NCBI RefSeq assembly: GCF_000306115.2 | Contig: NZ_AKWX02000007.1 | Location: 558,001 to 622,000, forward strand | DNA length: 64,000 nt | Direction of reading: 5' to 3' | From: Leptospira wolffii serovar Khorat str. Khorat-H2 | GTDB lineage: Bacteria > Spirochaetota > Leptospiria > Leptospirales > Leptospiraceae | Part shown: in pieces, positions 7,842 to 15,739 of the stretch | Layout of the letters: the number at the start of each line of letters is the position of its first letter | How positions within the stretch are numbered: position 1 is the stretch's first letter | Notes under the pieces: model-generated | The model's input: the letters and a program-made list of their open reading frames with translations, nothing else | What the model was told of the DNA's origin: nothing | The model's database searches: none | Program-made: the position numbers and the translations under genes

Positions 7842-10073
7842 ATGGGATTTTCCAAACTCATTCAATGGTTCCGAAACCGTAGACTCCGCTCCAAAATGGA
7901 GCAAGAAATTCGGAACCTTGTCCCTGAAGTATCCTACGATTATATTTACCGAGTCGACGTAAGCGAAGACGGAACCCTGAATCTGATCTGGGCCAGCGAC
8001 GCATTTTTGGCTCTGGCAGGGATCGCTCTTCATGACGGGATCGTAATCCGAGAACCGTCCGATTTTTCCACGTTCCACCCGGAGGATCACCTTCTTCTTC
8101 AAGAAAGAATACAGGCGTTGTTGAAAGGTACTGCGAGAACCGACGAATATAGGGTTTACGGTCGGGAAGGAAAGATCTTTTGGCTCCGGGATAGCGGTAG
8201 GCCCGTATGGGACGAGAATGAAAAGCGAGTCACGAAAATATACGGAACCGTTCAGGATGTCACTCCTCGAAAGGAAAGCGAGATCGTTCTACAGGACCAA
8301 CTTTCCTATATCAAAATATTATTAGATAGCACGGAGGATTGGATAATCCGAATCAATCAGGCGGGGAGGGTCCAATACGTGAATTCTTCCGGAAAAAACG
8401 AGATAGAGAAACAGTTCGGAATCCGTTTGGACGGGGAGATGAAAGTCTCCTCGTTGGTCGCCGAGGAACACAGGGATATCTTTAACGCGCAATTGGCAAA
8501 GGCATTCTCCGGAGAAAAGGTCAAATGGCATTTTACGAAACTTTTTCCTAGCGAGGCTAATTCGGAATTGGAGGCATCCTTCGCTCCACTCTTGAGGGAA
8601 GGAAAGATCAAGGAAGTCGTATTATTCTTAAAAGATATCACTCTCAGGACCGTCTGGGAAACGGCATTGCTTTCCAGCGAAGAAAAATACAGACGCTTGG
8701 TGGAAGTTTCTCCGGACGGGATAGGTCTTCATGCGGACGGTAACCTAATTTACGTAAACGAAGCAGGATTAAAAATGCTGGGCTACGATTCTTTACAGGA
8801 AGTGGAGGGAAAGCCGATCATAGACTTTGTGCATCCGGAATCCAGACCTTTCGTAGGTGAGAGGGTGATCCAAGCTATATTAAAGTCGGAGCCCTTGGAA
8901 TCTATGGAGGAAAGGTTCCTACGAAAGGACGGTTCCGATGTTTCCGTGGAGGTTTCCGGAGTCGCTTTCGAGCAGAGAGGAAGAAAGTTCATGCAGGTCA
9001 TCTTTCGGGACATCACCGAAAGAAAGAAAGCCGAGCTGGAATTGAACGAACTCAGAAGAAAGATATTACTGGCGAACGATAGATTACAGGCTATCATAGA
9101 GGGTGTAAAAGATTCCATATGCGCGGTCGACATGGACTTAAGGATTATTTCATGTAATACCGCTTTTGAACTCATGGTCTGGAAAGTTTACGGAAAGAGA
9201 CTGACCGTGGGATATAGAATTACTGACGCGGCCTTGGATAATGAGGAAGAAAAAGAGAGAATCATCAAGAATTGGAGTAGGGCCTTGACCGGAGAGGTAT
9301 TTCGAGTGGAAAGAAAAATTTCCGGACTCGTAAAAGAGGATGTCGTTCTAGAGATCAATTACAGTTCCATTCGGGACGAGAGCCATAATATGATCGGAGC
9401 CACTCAGATTATTCGGGATGTGACTGATCGTTACCAATATGAGGAAACTTTACGAAAATCCTTGGATGAAAAGGAGGTAATGCTCAAGGAAATCCACCAT
9501 AGGGTGAAAAACAATCTACAAGTCGTATCCAGTCTATTGAGTCTTCAGACCGATTTTGCGGATGATCCCAAGCTTGTGACAATTCTGAAAGAATGCGAAA
9601 GAAGGATCCAAGCGATGGCTATGGTTCATAAGGAACTTTATCAGAACGATACGATTGCGGACGCCGATTTCAAAGAATATTTAAATAATTTAATGGTAGC
9701 CTTGGTCCAGTCTTTCGGAGCGAATCGAAAGGTGGAGTATACGATAGATTCCGAGGAGATCCGATTGAATTTGGACTCTGCGATCCCTCTCGCTCTCGTT
9801 TTCAACGAACTGGTTTCGAATTCACTGAAATATGCCTTCCCAGGGAATCAGGTGGGAAAAATTTTCATCGAGCTTTCCCGTTCGGAAGCGGGATTTTCCA
9901 TCGTTTTGGGCGACGATGGAGTCGGATTGCCTGAACGTTTCGATGTGAGAAATTCTGACGGACTAGGATTGCAGTTGGTCGGAATGCTACTCAGTAAACT
10001 GAAAGCGAAATGGGAACTGCTTCCCGTGGAAAAAGGAACAAGATATAGGATCCAAATTCCCCTCCCGAAATAA
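7842..10073 (+). CDS. Multi-PAS sensor histidine kinase, HisKA_2 type
   Basis: A soluble kinase of about 743 residues, reading from the ATG at 7842, which has GGAG six bases upstream; an in-frame TTG at 7812 is less likely. Four PAS/PAC units precede the catalytic core; the PAC ends 'TVQDVTPRK', 'FLKDITLRT', 'IFRDITERK' and 'IIRDVTDRY' are visible. The HisKA_2 motif 'EIHHRVKNNLQV' places the phosphoacceptor at His552/His553. A HATPase_c domain follows with 'FNELVSNSLKYAF' and 'GDDGVGL'. The core is clearly paralogous to those of the kinases at 4684 and 27676. The stacked PAS domains suggest integration of several cytoplasmic signals. No cognate receiver is adjacent. Confidence 0.88.
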   Translation: MGFSKLIQWFRNRRLRSKMEQEIRNLVPEVSYDYIYRVDVSEDGTLNLIWASDAFLALAGIALHDGIVIREPSDFSTFHPEDHLLLQERIQALLKGTARTDEYRVYGREGKIFWLRDSGRPVWDENEKRVTKIYGTVQDVTPRKESEIVLQDQLSYIKILLDSTEDWIIRINQAGRVQYVNSSGKNEIEKQFGIRLDGEMKVSSLVAEEHRDIFNAQLAKAFSGEKVKWHFTKLFPSEANSELEASFAPLLREGKIKEVVLFLKDITLRTVWETALLSSEEKYRRLVEVSPDGIGLHADGNLIYVNEAGLKMLGYDSLQEVEGKPIIDFVHPESRPFVGERVIQAILKSEPLESMEERFLRKDGSDVSVEVSGVAFEQRGRKFMQVIFRDITERKKAELELNELRRKILLANDRLQAIIEGVKDSICAVDMDLRIISCNTAFELMVWKVYGKRLTVGYRITDAALDNEEEKERIIKNWSRALTGEVFRVERKISGLVKEDVVLEINYSSIRDESHNMIGATQIIRDVTDRYQYEETLRKSLDEKEVMLKEIHHRVKNNLQVVSSLLSLQTDFADDPKLVTILKECERRIQAMAMVHKELYQNDTIADADFKEYLNNLMVALVQSFGANRKVEYTIDSEEIRLNLDSAIPLALVFNELVSNSLKYAFPGNQVGKIFIELSRSEAGFSIVLGDDGVGLPERFDVRNSDGLGLQLVGMLLSKLKAKWELLPVEKGTRYRIQIPLPK

Positions 10074-10175
10074 ACGCCCCCTTTCGGCGGATCCGCCGCC
10101 GGATCGATCACTCCCTAATGAATTATCTTAGTTTAGACTTGCGCCATCTCTTCGGTGCCAGACTCTGGAAATGCG

Positions 10176-12035
10176 ATGAACCTGTTATCCGTAGACCGAG
10201 TCAGTAAGAGAATCGGAGACAAATTACTTTTCGATCAAATCAGCTTCGGAATAGACGAAGAAGAAAAGACCGGTCTACTCGGAATCAACGGGTCCGGAAA
10301 ATCCACCCTATTGCGAATTCTTCTAGGCACGGAAGAATGCGACTCCGGAAAAGTGGTAAGAAATAGGGAGCTAAAGATTTCCTTTCTCGCACAATTTCCC
10401 ACCTTCGATCCGAACCTTACGATATTGGAGCATATTCTTTCCGGCTCCGGAATCCTTATGGAAACTGTTCGTAGATACGAGAAGGCATGTGTCGATCTGG
10501 AGAGAGGGGGAGAAGAAGCAGACAGGGAGTATCACTCCGCGATGGAGGAGATGGATCTCCGTCAAGCCTGGGAACTGGAAGCGAAGCTGAAAAATATATT
10601 AAGAGAATTGAATATTCCTGACGTGACTCGACGGATGGGAGAACTTTCCGGAGGGATGGCCAAAAAAGTCTCACTTGCACAGGCCCTTACGGAAGAATCC
10701 AATATGCTGGTTTTGGACGAACCCACCAACCATTTGGATATAGACGCGATACTTTGGCTCCAGGACTATTTAAAAAGTACGGATAAGGCGGTTCTTCTCG
10801 TCACTCACGATCGATATTTCTTGGAGGAGATCGCCAATAGGATTCTGGAAATCGATCGGGGAGAATTTCGAGTCTTTCCCGGAAATTACGATCTATACTT
10901 GGAAAAGAAAGTGGAGATGCAGGCCATCGAGGAAAAGGAGGAAACGAAACGAAAATCTTTTCTTCGCACCGAATTGGAATGGCTGAAAAGGCAACCCAAA
11001 GCCAGGGGAACCAAACAAAAGGCGAGGACGGATCGTGTGAACGAGGTCTTGGAGAGGAAGAAAGCGGGCAAAGATATCGTTCTGGATATATCCGTTTCCG
11101 GCCGCAGACTGGGCGGGAAGATATTAGAATTAAAAAATATACGAAAATCTTATGCCTCACCTCTGATCGACGGGTTTTCCTACGTTTTTAAAGGGAAGGA
11201 ACGGATCGGTATCGTCGGGCCGAACGGAGCCGGTAAAACCACGCTTTTAAATCTGATTACCGCGAGGGAAAAACCGGATTCCGGGGACGTTTCCGCAGGA
11301 CTCAATACTTCTTTCGGGTATTTCGATCAGATGGGAAAGGATCTTCCTCCCGCTAAAAAGGTGTTGGATTACGTAAAGGAAGAGATCGCTCCGAGCATTC
11401 GAATGTCGGACGGAAGTCTTTGGACTGCTTCCCAATTTTTGGAGAGATTCCTATTTCCTTCTCAATTGCAACAGACGAGGATCGAGAGATTATCCGGAGG
11501 AGAAAAAAGGAGATTATATCTTGTTCTTCTCCTTATGAAGAACCCGAACTTTCTAGTCTTGGACGAGCCCACCAACGATCTGGACATTCCCACATTATCC
11601 GTATTGGAGGAATTTCTGGACGATTTTCCGGGAGTGGTTCTCGTCGTTTCCCACGATCGCTATTTTATGGACCGGGTGGTGGATTATCTTTTCGTATTCA
11701 AGGGAGAGGGAAGAGTCGATCGATTTCCCGGAAACTATTCCGAATATCTGGAATACAGGGATTATGAAGAGAAGGGGACCAAGACAAGCGCTCCAAAGCC
11801 GACTGAAAAACAATCGGATAATAAGAAGAAGGGCCTAAGTTACCAAGACAAAAGAAAACTGGAGATCTTGGAAAAGGAGATCCTCTCTTTGGAAACGGAG
11901 GAGAAGGAGCTGGTCCAGAACCTACAGTCAAGCGATCCGGAACTTGCCAAAAAATCCGGAGAAAGACTAAGTAACCTGCAAGATGAGTTACAAAGGAAGG
12001 TCACTGAATGGGAAGAGCTTGCTTCTAAAGAATAG
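10176..12035 (+). CDS. ABC-F family ATP-binding protein (Uup-like)
   Basis: A 619-residue ABC-F protein with two ATP-binding cassettes and no membrane domain. Cassette 1 has Walker A 'GINGSGKST', signature 'LSGGMAKKVSLAQAL' and 'LDEPTNHLD'. Cassette 2 has 'GPNGAGKTT', 'LSGGEKRRLYL' and 'LDEPTNDLD'. A charged linker joins them, and a C-terminal coiled coil of about 80 residues is typical of Uup rather than EttA. ABC-F proteins act on the ribosome, and Uup also on DNA; which applies here is unknown. I prefer the ATG at 10176 (GGA seven bases upstream) to the in-frame GTG at 10155. Confidence 0.88.
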   Translation: MNLLSVDRVSKRIGDKLLFDQISFGIDEEEKTGLLGINGSGKSTLLRILLGTEECDSGKVVRNRELKISFLAQFPTFDPNLTILEHILSGSGILMETVRRYEKACVDLERGGEEADREYHSAMEEMDLRQAWELEAKLKNILRELNIPDVTRRMGELSGGMAKKVSLAQALTEESNMLVLDEPTNHLDIDAILWLQDYLKSTDKAVLLVTHDRYFLEEIANRILEIDRGEFRVFPGNYDLYLEKKVEMQAIEEKEETKRKSFLRTELEWLKRQPKARGTKQKARTDRVNEVLERKKAGKDIVLDISVSGRRLGGKILELKNIRKSYASPLIDGFSYVFKGKERIGIVGPNGAGKTTLLNLITAREKPDSGDVSAGLNTSFGYFDQMGKDLPPAKKVLDYVKEEIAPSIRMSDGSLWTASQFLERFLFPSQLQQTRIERLSGGEKRRLYLVLLLMKNPNFLVLDEPTNDLDIPTLSVLEEFLDDFPGVVLVVSHDRYFMDRVVDYLFVFKGEGRVDRFPGNYSEYLEYRDYEEKGTKTSAPKPTEKQSDNKKKGLSYQDKRKLEILEKEILSLETEEKELVQNLQSSDPELAKKSGERLSNLQDELQRKVTEWEELASKE

Positions 12036-12127
12036 AATTTGCTCTAATCTAACAATGCTCAGTTGCCCCTTTGTGCCTACGGTTCTATTAAACAGTGTTA
12101 AACGAACTAATCCAAAGTAATTAGTTT

Positions 12128-12156
12128 TTGCCATTGAATATTCCTAATTCTATGAT
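12128..12156 (+). promoter_or_regulatory. Sigma-70-type promoter for the DUF1566 lipoprotein gene
   Basis: TTGCCA (12128-12133), a 17-base spacer, then TATGAT (12151-12156), which differs from consensus at few positions. Transcription would start near 12163. The surrounding 12036-12178 is AT-rich and holds no other feature that I can see. Confidence 0.7.
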
Positions 12157-12217
12157 TTTTGTTCCCTAGTGTCGCTCGATGCTTGACGGGAAAAGAACTA
12201 GGTGCATCTTCCTGACT

Positions 12218-12910
12218 ATGAAACATCTGACGGTGCTATTCTTATTCTCTTATATTTCTTTAATCAATTGTGGTGGTGGGCCTAGCCAAGATCTAAGCGG
12301 CTTACTTTTATTATTGGGAACAGGGGGACCGGCCAATTCATTTCATTGCGGTCAGACGGTAGCAAATCCGGTAAGTTATTCTAGTTATAGTGCATCACTG
12401 CCAGCAGTTATCGCTGATAGTTCAGGATTTATATCAGCAACAGGTGGTAATAATTGTGGGACGGCAGCCTTGGTGGACAATGATGATGGTACTGTTACTG
12501 ATACACAAAATAAATTCTTATGGACTCTTTGCACTGCTTACAATCCAGGCACTATTGCTTTATATGATTACGTTTCTTCGAATTGTAATGCGGGAGCAGT
12601 AGTAGCGGCTGATAGAAATATTACGCAGTCCCAAGCGATTGCTTTTTGTGAAAGCTTAACTTTTGCAGGGCATTCCGATTGGATCTTGCCCGATGCGATC
12701 CAGTTGGATACTTTATATACTACGAGCAGTCCTTATTCTTTGGATCCATTCGGAACGAAAGAATCCTTAAAAAGACTTAGTGTAGTCTGGACCTCTACTC
12801 AAACTGCTGACGGCATCATTCATACATATACAAGCGGAGCAGACCGGTTTGTTGCTGCCGCTAAAACTGCAACAAGTATTGTTAGCTTGATTTGTGTGGC
12901 TAAAATCTAA
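12218..12910 (+). CDS. DUF1566 (Lcl_C-like) lipoprotein
   Basis: A lipoprotein of 230 residues if started at the ATG at 12218. An in-frame ATG at 12179 would add 13 polar residues before the signal peptide and is less likely. The hydrophobic leader ends in 'SLINC' (Cys18) followed by Gly-rich and Leu-rich linker. The DUF1566 domain is recognised from 'VDNDDGTVTDTQNKFLW', 'QAIAFCESL' and 'SDWILPDAIQLDTLY', and 'VWTSTQ' near the end. Function unknown; the domain is frequent in surface lipoproteins of Leptospira. Codon use is visibly AT-richer than in the genes on both sides, which suggests separate acquisition. It has its own promoter and converges on the beta-helix lipoprotein gene at 12966. 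Confidence 0.8.
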   Translation: MKHLTVLFLFSYISLINCGGGPSQDLSGLLLLLGTGGPANSFHCGQTVANPVSYSSYSASLPAVIADSSGFISATGGNNCGTAALVDNDDGTVTDTQNKFLWTLCTAYNPGTIALYDYVSSNCNAGAVVAADRNITQSQAIAFCESLTFAGHSDWILPDAIQLDTLYTTSSPYSLDPFGTKESLKRLSVVWTSTQTADGIIHTYTSGADRFVAAAKTATSIVSLICVAKI

Positions 12911-12965
12911 TCGTTATTGATTGGCTTAAAGCGCATATACTTTACGTCATCTAACTCAAAAGCTC

Positions 12966-15410
12966 TTAGAAGCAGGTTGAATCTATCTCAAAAGCTCCTA
13001 TAGAATAACCAGCAGAGCCGGATGGAGTACTTCCACCTGAAGATGTGGTTCTAGTAACAGGAGAGCCTATGACTGCATCCACTTTATAAATAGGATCAAA
13101 GCTATTCAGATAAGCAGACGTTTCCACTCCTCCGAATGCGATATTGCATGGACCACCTGCTGCTGTATTCAGTGACAGCCAAGGTTGGAGGGGAGGATAG
13201 CTGTTGAAGCTAGGAGCATCCGTAAAGTTTTGATCCGATCTGACAGTGGAAAGACCATTGTTCATAAACTTATCGCTGAGAAGGGCCAACGCACATAATG
13301 CAGTATTCGTAAATACTCCGGAGCAAAGCATATTATATGTTGTTGCAGAGGATTTCACTAAAGTGCCCGCGCTACAAGCGAGATTATTTCCTCGAAACAT
13401 CGCATTATTTACATTCGGATCTGTTGAGAATTGTGCACAGACTCCGTTGCTTCCTTGAGCGAGAATGAGATTGTTCGCAATCTGCGCGTTCGTTGCTGCT
13501 CCGGTTATATAGATTCCGTAATTGGAACCTACGGTAGCTCCGTTAGAATAGATCGTATTTCCCGCTATATAGTGTTTAATTAGAGCAGCCGCATTCTCCT
13601 CAGTACGGATCCCATAAGTAAACTTAGAAGTTACGGAAGCATCCGTATATTGTCGGAAATTCATCGTATTATTGATTATTGCTATTAATGAATCCGCAAA
13701 ATTCACGACCCACACTGAATGGGAATCATTTGCAGCTTTGTCCCCGCTGATCCTATTTCGAAGTAAATAGGCGTTAGAATTAAAACTATAAACCGCAGTA
13801 GAGTTTAACGCACCAAAACCTCCTTTAATCACATTCGTATCGATTTGGTTATTAGAAGCAGATGAAGTAAGGTCGATCCCGCCTCGTGTTCCGGTGGAAT
13901 TCTCGACTCCTAGTCCTCCTTCCCCTCCGGAAATATAATTTCCAAAGACGTATGCATAACTATTCGCATCGCCGTTCAGGAATCGAATACCGAACGCGTT
14001 CGGTTTCGTTTCATCCGCAAATATACTAAAACCTTGGACTACATGGGCTTTGGTTGAATCTCCTGCCATCCCGGACGCTGTGATCGTGATCGGGGCACAC
14101 TCATTCGAGCTTAAAGCTGTTCCCGGACATTGGGCGACTGTCCTATTATCCGCGATCCTACTAGGGGTTAGATCCAAACTTTGGGTGGTGAATGTCGGGT
14201 CGAAACTTCCTAAAAGTCTGACTCCTCCGGTAGAAGTGAGAGAGATAGGTGATACGGAACCGGAAATGATATAATTTCCTCCTTCTACAAATACAGTACA
14301 AATGCTTGAAGAAGAGCATAGGTTTACGCCGGTCTGAATGGTTTTGCACGAATCGCTAGGATCCATACAACTATTACTATCATTTCCGGAAGTATCGCTT
14401 ATGAAGTAAACGTCACCTTCCATCATTTTAACGGTCACGGATAGAGCGGCCCCGTTATTTGCCGCTGCCACCGCATCCGCACATCCTGTCAGAGTAAAGT
14501 TTACTTGTAGAGGAAAGGTAAAAGCTCCAAAAGACCAGGGTAGAGTAGTCGGCGCAATCCTTGCCCCATTTCCAATATAAGTCACACCGGGACTTCCGCT
14601 TGCCATCCCCGCCGAATAAGGAGGACCGCCGCCCGTCGAATCCAATACGCATCCGGTCACAGGACCGGAGAATGTGAAGGTCATTGCCTTGGTAGAAGGC
14701 ATAAATCCGCCGGCAATCACGCTCGTCTTCATTAGGCTCAAGCAACTGATCTGCAAGTTTACATCCGCACCTGCGATAGTTCCGTTTGCCGGAGAAGTAA
14801 CAACCTGACAAGTATGGGTGGAGGGAACTGTGGGAACTGATCCGATCGTGATATCGTAAGCTAATCCGTCCCCCACGTCGAAACTTACCGTTCCGTTGGC
14901 GGAGGTCGTTTTTAGGTCCGTTCCATTATTATAAATTTGTAAATTTGTAGTGTTTGTGCTGTCTATTCCCGTAACGGCAACATTTGCCTTATACCAGTTT
15001 TCCGCACAGTTCACCACGAATGTAGTACTCGCAAAAGTAAGAGTAAGATTCGGGTTACTAATGACACAGGTCTGGGTAGGAGTTGTTGCAGGTTGGGATA
15101 CGATATTTAAGGTATAAACAATATTCGAATCATAATATCCGCTAAAAGAATTCGTTCCTGCGGCGGAGAAAGTAAGTTGTTCTGCGGTGCTTGCCAATTC
15201 CACCACTAAAACGCCTGAGTTGGTCAGACCGTTTACTTGAACATTTAACGGAAAGGAAGAACCGGTTAAATAGGACACGAAATTAGATATATTCATAAAA
15301 TCTAAAATGCCCGATTTTTTAGGACGGGTATAACAGCCCATCGTGCCCAAAGTGAATAGGATCAGTAGAGCAGAATATGATTTCGGGAGATAATTCTTGA
15401 GAGTTATCAT
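12966..15410 (-). CDS. Large beta-helix lipoprotein (intact paralogue)
   Basis: A lipoprotein of 814 residues, counted from the ATG at 15410. The frame continues upstream to 15506, but the signal peptide begins at this Met. The leader ends at 'TLGTMGC' (Cys26). Two or three immunoglobulin-like repeats follow, each with a Cys pair in a recurring 'VNC'/'ISCLS' setting. The C-terminal half looks like a right-handed beta-helix of the DUF1565/pectate-lyase type: 'SCKTIQTGVNLC', 'GNYIISG', then repeated Asn-rich turns such as 'NQIDTNVIKGG' and 'IYSNG'. It ends 'GAFEIDSTC'. The whole architecture is shared with the interrupted gene at 15740-18205. Such proteins are likely surface adhesins or polysaccharide-binding proteins, but no catalytic residues could be assigned. 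Confidence 0.8.
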   Translation of the reverse strand: MITLKNYLPKSYSALLILFTLGTMGCYTRPKKSGILDFMNISNFVSYLTGSSFPLNVQVNGLTNSGVLVVELASTAEQLTFSAAGTNSFSGYYDSNIVYTLNIVSQPATTPTQTCVISNPNLTLTFASTTFVVNCAENWYKANVAVTGIDSTNTTNLQIYNNGTDLKTTSANGTVSFDVGDGLAYDITIGSVPTVPSTHTCQVVTSPANGTIAGADVNLQISCLSLMKTSVIAGGFMPSTKAMTFTFSGPVTGCVLDSTGGGPPYSAGMASGSPGVTYIGNGARIAPTTLPWSFGAFTFPLQVNFTLTGCADAVAAANNGAALSVTVKMMEGDVYFISDTSGNDSNSCMDPSDSCKTIQTGVNLCSSSSICTVFVEGGNYIISGSVSPISLTSTGGVRLLGSFDPTFTTQSLDLTPSRIADNRTVAQCPGTALSSNECAPITITASGMAGDSTKAHVVQGFSIFADETKPNAFGIRFLNGDANSYAYVFGNYISGGEGGLGVENSTGTRGGIDLTSSASNNQIDTNVIKGGFGALNSTAVYSFNSNAYLLRNRISGDKAANDSHSVWVVNFADSLIAIINNTMNFRQYTDASVTSKFTYGIRTEENAAALIKHYIAGNTIYSNGATVGSNYGIYITGAATNAQIANNLILAQGSNGVCAQFSTDPNVNNAMFRGNNLACSAGTLVKSSATTYNMLCSGVFTNTALCALALLSDKFMNNGLSTVRSDQNFTDAPSFNSYPPLQPWLSLNTAAGGPCNIAFGGVETSAYLNSFDPIYKVDAVIGSPVTRTTSSGGSTPSGSAGYSIGAFEIDSTCF

Positions 15411-15441
15411 ATGAATTGCACTTCTAATTCCATTCTTTGAG
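15411..15441 (-). pseudogene. Vestige of the 3' end of a TIG-protein gene copy
   Basis: The word at 15426-15441 is identical over 16 bases to 18261-18276, the last codons of the gene at 18239-19423. The ungapped match extends to 15414 (23 of 28 bases). Read on the minus strand in the matching frame it encodes 'PQRMELEVQFI' then stop, against 'SQRMEFGAQFSW' then stop. The vestigial TGA overlaps the ATG of the downstream lipoprotein. It appears to be what remains of a duplicated TIG-protein/lipoprotein junction. Confidence 0.5.
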
Positions 15442-15671
15442 GTAGAAGATGATAGTTTCCAAAAAGCTTCCGTTTTGGGGATCTTTGTAACGGAATGAGA
15501 ATACAAATAGGCCCAGAAAGAGGTGAATGGATTCGGGCTTGGACAAATCTATACTGCAGCAAGATTTCGTATCCCCTAATTAAGTAGGACAATCCGGAGC
15601 TCAATAAATTTCATCCCAAAATCGGGATCCCTGCTTTAAATTAGCATTTCGAGGGAAATCCAAGACTAGAC

Positions 15672-15720
15672 CCAGGTATAAGACCTGGAGCTTAGAAAGA
15701 AAAAATATCCCTTGGGGGAT
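15672..15720 (-). terminator. Intrinsic terminator after the interrupted lipoprotein gene, plus a second hairpin
   Basis: On the minus strand, the stem ATCCC/GGGAT (15720-15716 with 15711-15707, four-base loop) is followed by A and six T (15705-15700), a good rho-independent terminator 20 bases after the stop at 15740. Just beyond it is a second perfect stem CCAGGT/ACCTGG (15672-15677 with 15683-15688, loop ATAAG). The rest of 15442-15739 holds nothing else I can recognise. Confidence 0.6.
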
Positions 15721-15739
15721 TTCTTTTGGCCGTAGTTTT

